The translations under genes were made by a program, and so were the position numbers. A stretch of 64,000 nucleotides of DNA, from contig CAWUIB010000002.1 in assembly GCA_963922335.1 (NCBI GenBank), positions 1 through 64,000 of the forward strand. The letters are read 5' to 3'. This document shows, piece after piece, positions 23,799 to 32,820 of the stretch; the stretch's first letter is position 1, and every line of letters starts with the position of its first letter. The notes under the pieces are model-generated. The model saw only the letters and a program-made list of their open reading frames with translations. It ran no database searches and was not told the DNA's origin. Source of the DNA: CALBPI01 sp963922335. Its GTDB lineage: Bacteria > Pseudomonadota > Gammaproteobacteria > Steroidobacterales > Woeseiaceae.

Positions 23799-25367
23799 CT
23801 ACTTGCGGAACATCGCCAGCATGCGTTGCGTCACCGCAAAGCCGCCGAAGATATTGATGCTCGTGATGAGCAAGGCCAGAACCGCGAGCGAGGAAACAAT
23901 GAAACTGCCGCTCGATATCTGCAGTAAAGCACCGATCACGATGATGCTGGAAATTGCGTTCGTCACACTCATCAAAGGCGTGTGCAGCGATGCCGTGACA
24001 TTCCAGATGACCATGTAGCCAACAAAACACGCGAGCACAAACACGGTCAGATGCGCCATGAACGACGGCGGCGCGACATTCCCAAGCGCAAGTAGTGCGA
24101 CTGCACCTAACGCCATCCCGATCGACGTCGCGATCCAGCCGGGCCTTGACGCAACAGCCGCCTCCGCGACCGCTTCTGGTGTTGGTGTCGCAGGGGCCGA
24201 TTTCGGCGCAGCCGACAGTTTCGGCGCAGGCGGCGGGAACGTAATTTCGCCGGCATTGACGGCGGTTGCCCCACGGATCACCTCGTCCTCCATATTGATG
24301 ACGATGTTGCCGTCCTTCTCAGGAGTGAGATCGGTCAACAGGTGGCGCAGGTTCGTCGCGTAAAGCTGGCTCGACTGAGCCGCGAGCCGGCTCGGCAGAT
24401 CGGTGTAACCGATGATCGACACGCCGTGCCGAACGGCAACCTCACCGGGCTCTGTCAGCTCGCAGTTACCGCCTTGCTCAGCAGCGAGATCAACGATAAC
24501 GCTACCCTGCTTCATCGACTCGACCATCGCCTCGGTGATCAACTTCGGTGCCGGCTTACCCGGGATCAATGCCGTTGTGATGATGATATCGACTTCCTTC
24601 GCTTGTTCGGCGAACAGCGCCATTTCCGCATCGATGAACGCCTTGCTCATCGTCTTGGCATAGCCGCCTTCGCCGGCGCCGTCTTCATCGTCTTCGAAAT
24701 CGAGCATGAGGAATTCCGCATCCATACTCTCGACCTGCTCCTTCACCTCCGGACGCGTGTCGAAAGCGCGAACGATGGCGCCCATGCTCTTCGCGGTGCC
24801 GATCGCAGACAAACCGGCCACGCCCGCACCAATAACGAGCACCTTGGCCGGCGGAATGCGACCGGCAGCGGTAATCTGGCCCGTGAAAAATCTGCCGAAA
24901 TGCTGTGCCGCTTCAATGATCGCGCGGTAGCCGCCGATGTTCGCCATCGAGCTCAGCGCGTCCATCTTCTGCGCCCGTGAGATTCTCGGCACCATATCCA
25001 TCGCCAGCGCATTCACACCCCGCTCGGACAATGCCTCCAGCAGCTCAGGATTCTGGCCAGGCCACAGGAAGCCGATCAGCGTCTGTCCCTCTCGCAACAG
25101 GTCGATCTCGTCCTGCTGCAATTCGGGGTGATGCTCGGGCTGGCGTACCTTCAAAACGATGTCCGCAGCGTCGTAGAGCGCCTTGGGGCCCTCGACAACC
25201 TCAGCGCCCGCATCGCGATACGCCTCGTCCAGATAGGACGCTCTCGCACCGGCTCCGGCTTCGATAATGACTTCAAAACCGAGCTTCACGACTGCACCGA
25301 CGACTTCGGGCGTCATTGCGACGCGTTGCTCGTTCACGTGGACCTCGGTAGGGACACCGATCTTCAT
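23799..25367 (-). CDS. pntA: NAD(P) transhydrogenase subunit alpha
   Basis: The 522-residue alpha subunit (E. coli 510). The NAD(H)-binding part starts MKIGVPTEVHVNEQRVAMTP and contains PPAKVLVIGAGVAGLSAIGTA; the RQVD-type loop region and ITTALIPGKPAPKLI follow. After an Ala/Pro-rich linker the last 130 or so residues are hydrophobic membrane helices, so the alpha chain is the fused E. coli form, not split into A1/A2. The ATG at 25367 has GGAG 7 bases upstream; the much longer upstream extension of the frame shows no family sequence. It heads the operon. Confidence 0.95.
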   Translation of the reverse strand: MKIGVPTEVHVNEQRVAMTPEVVGAVVKLGFEVIIEAGAGARASYLDEAYRDAGAEVVEGPKALYDAADIVLKVRQPEHHPELQQDEIDLLREGQTLIGFLWPGQNPELLEALSERGVNALAMDMVPRISRAQKMDALSSMANIGGYRAIIEAAQHFGRFFTGQITAAGRIPPAKVLVIGAGVAGLSAIGTAKSMGAIVRAFDTRPEVKEQVESMDAEFLMLDFEDDEDGAGEGGYAKTMSKAFIDAEMALFAEQAKEVDIIITTALIPGKPAPKLITEAMVESMKQGSVIVDLAAEQGGNCELTEPGEVAVRHGVSIIGYTDLPSRLAAQSSQLYATNLRHLLTDLTPEKDGNIVINMEDEVIRGATAVNAGEITFPPPAPKLSAAPKSAPATPTPEAVAEAAVASRPGWIATSIGMALGAVALLALGNVAPPSFMAHLTVFVLACFVGYMVIWNVTASLHTPLMSVTNAISSIIVIGALLQISSGSFIVSSLAVLALLITSINIFGGFAVTQRMLAMFRK

Positions 25368-25569
25368 GGACATCTCCAGTAAATTCAGCCGGTTGGCCAA
25401 AAACGCCGGCTTCGGGCGGAATGTTCGCGGCCAGCAGTATCCAAAGTTGGACGCCTGTGCGCAACATCGGCGCGCCAACGACGCATCATCTTTGTCCAGC
25501 GCTTTTGTTATGATTCCGCGCCGGGGACGGTCATATCCTGTTATTGACCCTGACAAAGGATGGTAAACC

Positions 25570-26166
25570 ATGAAAGCGATCAACCGATTGCTCGTTGCGG
25601 CAACCGCCGCGTTTACGCTCACGACCACGGCCTCGGCCGGCATCGGCGACGTACCTTCCGGCGAATATACGCTGGAGAAGACGCACGCCTACCTGACCTT
25701 CAGCTACCTGCACCTCGGTTTCTCGCGACCGGTCGTCGGTTTCAGTGACTTCGATGTGTCGCTGAACCTGAACCAGGACGATGTGACCGCCAGCAAACTG
25801 ATGGTCTCAATCGATCCGGCAAGCATCGACTCCGGCGTGGAGAAATTTGATGATCACCTGAAGAGCGACGATTTCTTCGATATCGCTACTCATTCGGACA
25901 TCAGCTTCAACGCTACCGGCATCGAAATGACCGGCGAGAACACGATGACGATCACCGGCGACCTGACGATGAAAGGCATCACCAAGCCGATCACGCTTGA
26001 TGCGACGGTCAACAAGGCAGCCAACCATCCGATGCGTAAGACGCCGACAATCGGTATCTCAGCATCTGGAAAGCTGATGCGTTCGGACTGGGATCTGGGT
26101 CGCTACGCGCCGAACGTCGGCGACGAAGTGACGCTGAATATCCAGGTCGAACTGATCAAGTCCTGA
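25570..26166 (+). CDS. YceI-family periplasmic protein
   Basis: A 198-residue protein with a signal peptide (about 1-22, TTTASAG) and one YceI lipocalin-like domain. Domain marks are GEYTLEKTHAYLTFSYLHLG, DFDVSLNLN, KSDDFFDIATHSDISF, the central TGDLTMKGITKPITLDAT and GKLMRSDWDLG. Family members bind isoprenoid lipids such as polyprenyl quinones. AAGGA precedes the ATG. The next gene carries a second YceI domain fused to cytochrome b561, so the pair probably works together at the inner membrane. The 202 bases to the divergent pntA hold promoters only. Confidence 0.92.
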   Translation: MKAINRLLVAATAAFTLTTTASAGIGDVPSGEYTLEKTHAYLTFSYLHLGFSRPVVGFSDFDVSLNLNQDDVTASKLMVSIDPASIDSGVEKFDDHLKSDDFFDIATHSDISFNATGIEMTGENTMTITGDLTMKGITKPITLDATVNKAANHPMRKTPTIGISASGKLMRSDWDLGRYAPNVGDEVTLNIQVELIKS

Positions 26167-26197
26167 TCATTTTGTTCGATCTCTTGCGAGCCCTCGT

Positions 26198-27397
26198 GTG
26201 AGCGAGACCACGTCGGCTCGAAAGCCTGTCTACAGCCGCACCGCCCAGTATCTTCACTGGGCGGTTGCGGCCATGATCGTTTTACAGTTTGTGCTGATCG
26301 AAATCGCCGAAGGCACGAGCAGCCGAATTGCGGTGCTCGGCTTGTTCGCCAATCACAAGTCGGTGGGCATGACGATCCTGATACTCGCCATCCTGCGACT
26401 GGGCTGGCGCCTCGCTAATCAACCACCGAAGTTACCCGCAGCGATGCCGGCGTGGCAGGTTCAGGTTTCGGCACTGACCCATTGGGCGCTTTACGCCTTT
26501 CTATTCGCAATGCCGATCAGCGGCTGGCTCATGTCTTCTGCAGCCAACTACAGCGTGAGCTGGTTTGGCTTGTTCACCTGGCCGGACCTCGTAGCTCCGA
26601 ATGAAGGTCTTAAAGAGACCTTGAAGACAATTCATGATTTGCTTGGCAAGGCGCTGTTTGTCGTTGCACTGCTGCACGTGCTCGCCGCCTGCAAACACCA
26701 CTTCCTCGACAAGGATGACGTCTTGAAGCGAATGTCCGCGGCCGTGCCGCTTGTCTTGTTTGGTCTGATCATTGCCGGGGGCACCTGGGCGCTGGGTAGT
26801 GTTGGCCAGTCTTCTGATTCCACCAAAGCGGCCGATTCCGTTACGGCAGCTGAGAGCCAGCCGGACAACGCTGACGCAGCCGCCGGGAGCAGCGACCTGC
26901 CGTTGTGGCGGATCGATTTCAATACGAGCTTCATCGAGTTCACCGCAACACAGGCTGGTGCGCCTTTCACTGGCGAATGGGCCGACTGGCAGGCGAGGAT
27001 GCAATTCGACGAGCAAGATCTTGCGAACAGCCGGTTCGACGTTGTGATCGCCACCAGCGGCGTCAGCACCGATGACACGGAACGCGATGAGACGCTACAG
27101 GACACTGATTTCTTTGACACGGAAAACCATCCGACCGTGCGGTTCCTGACCAGTGAGATCACACAAACTGATGATGGCTATCTCGCGCAGGCGACACTGA
27201 CCGTCAAAGGCACCGCCTACCCGGTCGAGTTTCTTTTTGATGTGGCGGTGGATGGCGAGACGCGTGTTTTGTCAGGCGAAGCAAGACTGGATCGCCTTGC
27301 CCTCGGCTTGGGTCTCGGAGAGTGGGCTGATACCGAATGGGTCGGACAATATGTCGATGTCCTGGTCGGTGTTTCCGCTGTCGTGGGGACCGAGTAG
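26198..27397 (+). CDS. Cytochrome b561 fused to a YceI domain
   Basis: A 399-residue two-domain protein. Residues 10-200 form a cytochrome b561 with four or five membrane helices and likely haem-ligand histidines H20, H53, H146 and H160. A Ser/Ala/Asp-rich linker (203-232) leads to a YceI domain (about 236-397) with DTDFFDTENHPTVRFLTSEI and LTVKGTAYPVEFLFDV. Similar fusions exist in other proteobacteria. It suggests electron exchange between a b-type cytochrome and a quinone or isoprenoid carried by YceI. The start is GTG, 31 bases after the YceI gene. Confidence 0.9.
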   Translation: MSETTSARKPVYSRTAQYLHWAVAAMIVLQFVLIEIAEGTSSRIAVLGLFANHKSVGMTILILAILRLGWRLANQPPKLPAAMPAWQVQVSALTHWALYAFLFAMPISGWLMSSAANYSVSWFGLFTWPDLVAPNEGLKETLKTIHDLLGKALFVVALLHVLAACKHHFLDKDDVLKRMSAAVPLVLFGLIIAGGTWALGSVGQSSDSTKAADSVTAAESQPDNADAAAGSSDLPLWRIDFNTSFIEFTATQAGAPFTGEWADWQARMQFDEQDLANSRFDVVIATSGVSTDDTERDETLQDTDFFDTENHPTVRFLTSEITQTDDGYLAQATLTVKGTAYPVEFLFDVAVDGETRVLSGEARLDRLALGLGLGEWADTEWVGQYVDVLVGVSAVVGTE

Positions 27398-27431
27398 CCC
27401 GAGCGGATCTTGCGATTATGTTAGCGCCGCC

Positions 27432-27460
27432 GTGATACGAGCGCTGAAATCGCTTATACT
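27432..27460 (+). promoter_or_regulatory. Candidate sigma-70 promoter for BCKDH operon
   Basis: GTGATA (27432-27437) and TATACT (27455-27460) are spaced by 17 bases in the gap before the E1alpha gene. The -10 matches 5 of 6 consensus bases and the -35 matches 4 of 6. A start near 27467 would place the palindrome at 27486 just downstream. Confidence 0.4.
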
Positions 27461-27485
27461 GTTACATCGGAAACCACCCGAGCGC

Positions 27486-27499
27486 GTTGTGATCACAAC
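27486..27499. promoter_or_regulatory. Perfect 14-bp palindrome before BCKDH operon
   Basis: GTTGTGATCACAAC is a perfect palindrome lying 47 bases before the E1alpha ATG and about 25 bases after the candidate -10. It is a good operator candidate. It resembles neither a CRP site (which needs a 6-base spacer) nor a FadR site, so the regulator is unknown. Confidence 0.4.
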
Positions 27500-27546
27500 A
27501 TGGGGAGCTCGGGCGCCCAACGCCGATCTGATTTGGAGTGCAACCG

Positions 27547-28794
27547 ATGGGAAGCAAGCAATCCCGCCTGCACGTGCCACAGGCACCTGCACGCCCCGGT
27601 GAAACACCGGACTTCTCCTACCTGAAACTGTCTGCCGCGGGAGAGATCCCTCGACCTGATGCAAATGCGAAGGTCTTGGAGACTGCTTACCTGGCCGATG
27701 GCCTTGTACGCGTTCTTGACGACGATGCGGTTGCTAAAGGTCCCTGGGACCCGCACCTGGATGCCAAGGACCTGCAAATCGGGTTGCGGCATATGGTGCA
27801 GACACGAATCTTTGACGACCGGATGCAGCGCGTACAACGCCAAGGCAAGATCTCGTTCTACGTGAAATCGACCGGCGAAGAAGCCGTGTCTGTGGCACAG
27901 GCGATGGCGTTGCGGCCCGGCGATATGCTGTTCCCGAGTTACCGCAACCAGGGGCTGTTCATCGTTCGCGGCTCCAGCCTGACCGACCTTATGTCGCAGT
28001 GCCTGTCGAACACCCGGGATATGTGCAAAGGCCGCCAGCTTCCTGTGATGTATCACACCGCGCGCGATAACATTTTCTCTATCTCAGGCAACCTCGGCAC
28101 CCAGTATCCACAGGCTGTCGGTTGGGCGATGGCATCGGCGATCAAGGGCGAGGATCATATCGCCGCCGCGTGGATCGGTGACGGCACGACTGCCGAAGCT
28201 GACTTTCATCATGCGGTCACGTTCGCCTCGGTTTACCAGGCGCCAGTCATCCTGAACGTCGTCAATAACCAATACGCAATCTCAACCTTCCAGGCGTTCG
28301 CCGGCGGTGAGCAACAGACATTCGCAGCGCGCGGCCCCGGCAATGGCATCGTGGGCTTGCGAGTGGACGGAAACGATTTCCTGGCCGTGTACTCAGCCAC
28401 ACAATGGGCCGCTGAACGCGCTCGAAAAGGTGCTGGACCCACGTTGATGGAACTGGTCACTTACCGCGCCGGGGCGCACTCCACGAGCGATGATCCCTCC
28501 CGATATCGACCAAAAGAAGAGTGGGACGAGTTTCCGTTGGGCGATCCGATCGAACGCCTTAAACGCTACCTGATCGAGCAAGGCGCATGGTCCGAGGAGC
28601 GACACAAGGCTCTCGAAGAAGAAATGACCGACCACGTCAATGCCTGCTGGAAGGAAGCGACGAGTTACGGAACCCTCAACGAGGGACCTCACCTTGATGC
28701 TGCTCTTATGTTCGAGGACATCTTCAAAGAGATGCCGAAGAACCTTCGAGCGCAGCGCGAAGCCTGGCGCGCCGAACGCGAGCAAGGAGACTGA
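27547..28794 (+). CDS. bkdA1: Branched-chain 2-oxoacid dehydrogenase E1 alpha
   Basis: The 415-residue alpha chain of the thiamine diphosphate-dependent decarboxylase of the branched-chain complex. The ThDP motif is GDG (211-213) through NN (240-241), in WIGDGTTAEADFHHAV and NVVNNQYAIS. The phosphorylation-loop region AHSTSDDPSRYR, TGEEAVSVA and SYRNQG fit the bkdA1 branch rather than pyruvate dehydrogenase. The ATG at 27547 has GGAG about 9 bases upstream; an in-frame GTG three codons earlier is less likely. It is followed 3 bases later by E1beta. Confidence 0.92.
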   Translation: MGSKQSRLHVPQAPARPGETPDFSYLKLSAAGEIPRPDANAKVLETAYLADGLVRVLDDDAVAKGPWDPHLDAKDLQIGLRHMVQTRIFDDRMQRVQRQGKISFYVKSTGEEAVSVAQAMALRPGDMLFPSYRNQGLFIVRGSSLTDLMSQCLSNTRDMCKGRQLPVMYHTARDNIFSISGNLGTQYPQAVGWAMASAIKGEDHIAAAWIGDGTTAEADFHHAVTFASVYQAPVILNVVNNQYAISTFQAFAGGEQQTFAARGPGNGIVGLRVDGNDFLAVYSATQWAAERARKGAGPTLMELVTYRAGAHSTSDDPSRYRPKEEWDEFPLGDPIERLKRYLIEQGAWSEERHKALEEEMTDHVNACWKEATSYGTLNEGPHLDAALMFEDIFKEMPKNLRAQREAWRAEREQGD

Positions 28795-28797
28795 TCC

Positions 28798-29811
28798 ATG
28801 GCCAAGATGAACATGATTCAGGCTTTGAATTCCGCGATGGATATCGCCATGGACCGTGATCCGAACGTGGTCGTGATGGGCGAAGACGTTGGCTACTTTG
28901 GTGGAGTCTTCCGGTGCACAGAAGGCTTGCAACGCAAGTATGGCGATCATCGCTGCATCGATACCCCCATCGCCGAAGGTGGCATTGTCGGCACTGCTAT
29001 CGGCATGGCGGTAAACGGTTTGCGACCTGTCGCCGAGATTCAGTTCGCCGACTATATCTATCCTGGCTTTGACCAAATCGTGAGCGAGCTAGCGCGCATC
29101 CGCTACCGCAGTGCGGGAGACTTCTCTGCCCCGGTGACGATTCGCACACCTTGTGGTGGCGGCATTCGAGGCGGACAGACCCACTCACAAAGCCCCGAAG
29201 GGATTTTCGCGCACGTCTCTGGCATACAGGTCGTCATGCCTTCGAATCCCTATGACGCAAAGGGATTGCTGCTCGCGAGTATCGAGAACGATGATCCGGT
29301 TGTGTTCTTCGAGCCCAAGCGGATTTACAACGGACCGTTCGACGGTGACCCAAACAAACCTGCGGTCGGCTGGTCGTCACACCCGATGGGCGACGTACCG
29401 AAGGACCACTACACGGTTCCAATTGGCCTTGCGAATGTCGTGGAATCCGGCTCGGACGTCACCATCGTGACCTACGGCACCATGGTGCACGTTGCACAAG
29501 CCGCTGCCAAAGCGGAAAACATCGATGCAGAGGTTGTCGACGTCCGCTCGCTGCAGCCGTTGGACATCGACACGATCGCGGCATCCGTACAGAAAACCGG
29601 GCGCTGCATCATCGTGCATGAAGCCACGCGCTTCTCGGGTTTTGGCGCCGAGCTGTCCGCCAGCATTCAGGAACACTGCTTCTACTCGCTGGAAGCACCG
29701 ATCCTTCGGGTAACCGGCTGGGACACACCCTACCCTCACGCTTTTGAGTGGGACTATTTCCCTGGACAGAAGCGGGTGATCAACGCGCTGCGACAGGTGC
29801 TGGAGGATTAA
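28798..29811 (+). CDS. bkdA2: Branched-chain 2-oxoacid dehydrogenase E1 beta
   Basis: The 337-residue beta chain of the E1 heterotetramer. Typical blocks are MIQALNSAMDIAMDRDPNV, then VMGEDVGYFGGVFRCTEGL, TPIAEGGIVGTAIGMA, the FADYIYPGFDQIVSE region and IRTPCGGGIRGGQTHSQSPE. GEDVGYFGGVFR-type sequence and the Cys-Gly loop are those of BCKDH beta chains. A GGAG site overlaps the end of E1alpha. It works with E1alpha and the following E2; no E3 gene is present here. Confidence 0.94.
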   Translation: MAKMNMIQALNSAMDIAMDRDPNVVVMGEDVGYFGGVFRCTEGLQRKYGDHRCIDTPIAEGGIVGTAIGMAVNGLRPVAEIQFADYIYPGFDQIVSELARIRYRSAGDFSAPVTIRTPCGGGIRGGQTHSQSPEGIFAHVSGIQVVMPSNPYDAKGLLLASIENDDPVVFFEPKRIYNGPFDGDPNKPAVGWSSHPMGDVPKDHYTVPIGLANVVESGSDVTIVTYGTMVHVAQAAAKAENIDAEVVDVRSLQPLDIDTIAASVQKTGRCIIVHEATRFSGFGAELSASIQEHCFYSLEAPILRVTGWDTPYPHAFEWDYFPGQKRVINALRQVLED

Positions 29812-29815
29812 TTCG

Positions 29816-31042
29816 ATGAGCCAGTACGTATTCAAACTGCCGGATCTCGGCGAAGGCCTGGTCGAGGCCGAGATTGGAGAGTGGCACGTCAAGGTGGGCG
29901 ATGTCGTCAAAGAAGACGATGTGATCGTCGACATGATGACCGACAAGGCGGCGGTAGAAATACCGGCGCCGGTGAGCGGCCGCATTGCGTCGCTGCATGG
30001 CGAGCAGGGTGACATCGTTCCTGTCGGGACTAACCTGATCGTGTTTGATCTCGAGGGTGACAGCGCACCAGCCGCGCCAGAGCCAACGCAGGCAGAGGGC
30101 GCGCCGGTTGAGACGCAGCAGGCAGAGAAGCCGGCACCGGCGGCAGAAAAGAAAACCAGTGGTCGAGTGCTCACCTCGCCCGCTGTGCGGGCGCGTGCAC
30201 GAAAGGCGGGCGTGGACCTTGCGCTAGTGCCCGGCACCGGCGCTCGCGGGCGGATCCTCAAGAAAGACCTCGAAGCATTCATTGCAAGCGGTGGCACGAC
30301 ACCTGTAACGACAACACCGCAACCCGGTGTCTCCGCAGAAACCGATGCAGTCGAGGAACATAAAGTAATCGGTGTTCGACGCGTTATTGCTCGCAAGATG
30401 AGCGAGAGCAAACGCAACATCCCGCACTTCACGTACGTCGATGAGATCGACGTAACGCAGTTCGATGCGTTACGCCAGCATCTGAACGCAGAACGCAAGG
30501 ACGGCCAGCCGAAATTGACGTTCCTCCCATTGTTGATCAAAGCGCTGGCCAAGACGCTCAAGGAGTTTCCACAATGCAACGCGACCTACGATGCGGAGCG
30601 GGAAGTGGTGATTCGACACGCAGCGCTCAACGTTGGCATTGCGACGCAGACCAAGGACGGGCTGAAAGTACCTGTGGTGCGCCAGGCACAGTCCAAAGAC
30701 GTCTGGAACCTCGCCACCGAGATTCTGGAACTCTCGGAGCTCGCACGAAACGGCAAAGCCAAAAAAGATCAGCTCACGGGCAGTAGCATCACAATCACCA
30801 GTCTCGGGGCACTAGGCGGCATCGTCACCACGCCGGTGATCAATGCTCCCGAGGTCGGCATCATTGGCATCAACAAAGCGGTGCCACGACCGGTGGTCCT
30901 CAATGGTGAGATCGTGGTGCGGACGATGATGAACCTGTCCGTCTCTTTCGATCACCGCTTTGTCGACGGCTACGACGCGGCCGACATGGTGCGTGTGATC
31001 AAGGGCTATATCGAGCACCCGGCCACCATTTTCATGCCATAA
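29816..31042 (+). CDS. bkdB: Branched-chain dehydrogenase E2 (dihydrolipoamide acyltransferase)
   Basis: The 408-residue core of the complex. It has one lipoyl domain (about 2-80) with the lipoylated K44 in MTDKAAVEIP, an Ala/Pro-rich linker, an E3/E1-binding domain (119-156, SPAVRARARKAGVDL and RGRILKKDLEAF), a second linker and the catalytic domain from about 180. H380 and D384 in DHRFVDGYDAADM are the active-site residues. Transferred groups are isobutyryl-, isovaleryl- and 2-methylbutyryl-. The complex needs a lipoamide dehydrogenase from elsewhere in the genome. A strong terminator follows. Confidence 0.94.
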   Translation: MSQYVFKLPDLGEGLVEAEIGEWHVKVGDVVKEDDVIVDMMTDKAAVEIPAPVSGRIASLHGEQGDIVPVGTNLIVFDLEGDSAPAAPEPTQAEGAPVETQQAEKPAPAAEKKTSGRVLTSPAVRARARKAGVDLALVPGTGARGRILKKDLEAFIASGGTTPVTTTPQPGVSAETDAVEEHKVIGVRRVIARKMSESKRNIPHFTYVDEIDVTQFDALRQHLNAERKDGQPKLTFLPLLIKALAKTLKEFPQCNATYDAEREVVIRHAALNVGIATQTKDGLKVPVVRQAQSKDVWNLATEILELSELARNGKAKKDQLTGSSITITSLGALGGIVTTPVINAPEVGIIGINKAVPRPVVLNGEIVVRTMMNLSVSFDHRFVDGYDAADMVRVIKGYIEHPATIFMP

Positions 31043-31045
31043 GAA

Positions 31046-31074
31046 AACCCCACGTCGACACACGACGTGGGGTT
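31046..31074. terminator. Bidirectional terminator between E2 and hppD
   Basis: AACCCCACGTCG pairs perfectly with CGACGTGGGGTT (12 bp) around a 5-base loop. An A-rich left flank and TTCT on the right allow it to work for both the BCKDH operon and the convergent hppD. Confidence 0.85.
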
Positions 31075-31099
31075 CTACTGCGCTCTATCGTGTTGCGTC

Positions 31100-32221
31100 T
31101 CAGCTTTCGTCAGAAGGAATGACACCCCGGCGCATCTGGTCGAGCTCCAGAGACTCGAACAGCGCCTGGAAGTTGCCCTCGCCAAACCCCTCATTGCCCT
31201 TGCGTTGAATGATCTCGAAGAAGATCGGACCAATCGCATTTTCCGTAAAGATCTGCAGCAGCAAGCCCTGCCCCTCGGTGGGCGCGCCGTCGATCAGAAT
31301 CCGTCGCTTGCGCAGCTCCTCAAGCGGCTCGCCATGATTCGGGACGCGCTTGTCGACGAGGTCAAAATAGGTCTCGATCGTGTCCTGAAAATTCACGCCG
31401 TTGGCTTTGAGCGAATCGACGCTGTCGTAGATGTTGCTCGAGCCCAAGGCGATGTGCTGAATGCCCTCGCCGTTGTAATCGCGAAGGAACTCCTCGATCT
31501 GGCTGTGATCGTCCTGACTCTCGTTCAAAGGAATACGGATTTTTCCGCACGGGCTTGTCATCGCCTTGGACACCAATCCGGTGACCTTGCCCTCAATATC
31601 GAAATAACGAATCTCCTGGAAGTTAAACAGCTTCTCGTAGAAGCCTGCCCATTGGTCCATGTTGCCCCTGCGCACGTTGTGCGTGAGGTGGTCGAGATAC
31701 GTGAGTTTGGTGGATGCCGCCGCCAACTTCTCCTGCCAGTTCGGCTCAAACACGAAATCGACGTCGTAGATGCTCTGATCACCGTATCGGTCGACCAGGT
31801 AAAGTCGACTCCCGCCGATACCCTCAATCGCCGGGATATTGAGCTCCATCGGACGCGGTTCAGGATCGATGGGTGTCGCGCCAAGGTCCACCGCGCGATT
31901 GAACGCCGCTTGAGCGTCCTTCACGCGGAACGCCATCGCACACGCACAAGGACCGTGCTCCGCAGCAAACCGCTGTGCAAAGCTGTCCGCTTCGGCGTTG
32001 ATAATGAAATTGATATCGCCCTGTTTATGCAGCGTCACATCTTTCGATCGATGCCTCGCTACCACGGGAAATCCCATGCTCTCGAACAGGTGCCGCAACA
32101 AGGTCGGGTCCGGGGCCGCATACTCAACGAACTCGAAACCGTCAGTCCCCATAGGGTTGTCCAGACCAGTCGGTGTCGCATTCGACGCCGCGCCACCTTG
32201 CTGGGATTGTGCTGCCATCAT
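31100..32221 (-). CDS. hppD: 4-hydroxyphenylpyruvate dioxygenase
   Basis: Converts 4-hydroxyphenylpyruvate to homogentisate in tyrosine breakdown. The 373 residues show two vicinal-oxygen-chelate halves. Iron ligands are the His of YLDHLTHNV, the His of GIQHIALGS and the Glu of PIFFEIIQRKG. The C-terminal QIFTENAIGPIFFEII and GFGEGNFQALFESLELDQ, followed by RRGV, is the family closing helix. The ATG at 32221 has GAGG upstream; a GTG four codons earlier is possible. hmgA and fahA are not in the window. An Lrp-type gene is divergent and probably controls it. Confidence 0.96.
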   Translation of the reverse strand: MMAAQSQQGGAASNATPTGLDNPMGTDGFEFVEYAAPDPTLLRHLFESMGFPVVARHRSKDVTLHKQGDINFIINAEADSFAQRFAAEHGPCACAMAFRVKDAQAAFNRAVDLGATPIDPEPRPMELNIPAIEGIGGSRLYLVDRYGDQSIYDVDFVFEPNWQEKLAAASTKLTYLDHLTHNVRRGNMDQWAGFYEKLFNFQEIRYFDIEGKVTGLVSKAMTSPCGKIRIPLNESQDDHSQIEEFLRDYNGEGIQHIALGSSNIYDSVDSLKANGVNFQDTIETYFDLVDKRVPNHGEPLEELRKRRILIDGAPTEGQGLLLQIFTENAIGPIFFEIIQRKGNEGFGEGNFQALFESLELDQMRRGVIPSDES

Positions 32222-32339
32222 GATGAGTACCACCTCAATTGTGTTGGCGGCAGTCTATCAATCCGATAGCGCAGGATGACTGCGATTCACGCGCAATTTC
32301 GCTATGATTCGCAGGTTCTCATCATTATTTGGCTATTTA

Positions 32340-32810
32340 ATGCAGGAATCTTACACACTAGACCGTTTCGATCTCGCAATCCTGCACGCGCTACAAGGTG
32401 ATGGCCGCCAGTCTTGGGTAGAGCTGGCAGCTGCGGTGAATTTGTCCCCCAGCGCCTGTCAGCGCAGAACGCAGGCACTGCAGGCGCGAGGCGTCATCGA
32501 AAGATTTAGCGTGTCACTGGATATGCAGCGTATGGGGTACGACGTAGAAGCTTTTGTCGCCGTAACCATAGAACGGCAGAATCAGGCGCTAGCGGAACAA
32601 TTTCGCGAGGTAATGGTCGAGCTCCCGGAAGTCCGAAGCTGCTTCATGCTGTCCGGCTCGATCGACTTCATGTTGCGGGTAGTAGCGCGCAGTCTGCGCG
32701 ACTATGGACAATTTATGCAGCGCGAGATTCTCAGCCTGCCCGGGGTGAAGGATGCGACCTCCTCAATCGTGTTGGAACGCATCAAAGACACAGGCGTGAT
32801 TCCAAACTAG
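32340..32810 (+). CDS. Lrp/AsnC-family transcriptional regulator
   Basis: A 156-residue regulator with an N-terminal helix-turn-helix (about residues 5-60: DRFDLAILHALQGDGRQSWV, then AAVNLSPSACQRRTQALQARGV) and a C-terminal RAM ligand domain with VEAFVAVTIERQ and CFMLSGSIDFMLRVVARSLRD. It diverges from hppD across 118 bases, the usual setting for an Lrp-type regulator of aromatic amino acid catabolism. The ATG at 32340 is chosen because the HTH starts right after; an ATG 12 codons upstream would add an unrelated leader. Confidence 0.9.
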   Translation: MQESYTLDRFDLAILHALQGDGRQSWVELAAAVNLSPSACQRRTQALQARGVIERFSVSLDMQRMGYDVEAFVAVTIERQNQALAEQFREVMVELPEVRSCFMLSGSIDFMLRVVARSLRDYGQFMQREILSLPGVKDATSSIVLERIKDTGVIPN

Positions 32811-32820
32811 TCTTGTCGGG

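Noticed and set aside
29377..30579. 400-codon minus-strand open frame antisense to E1beta and E2
   Set aside because: A shadow frame of GC-rich codons; Ser/Arg/Thr-rich, no domain, and it lies over two certain genes.
31067..32269. 400-codon plus-strand open frame antisense to hppD
   Set aside because: The complementary strand is a clear dioxygenase with all iron ligands; the antisense product shows no family features.
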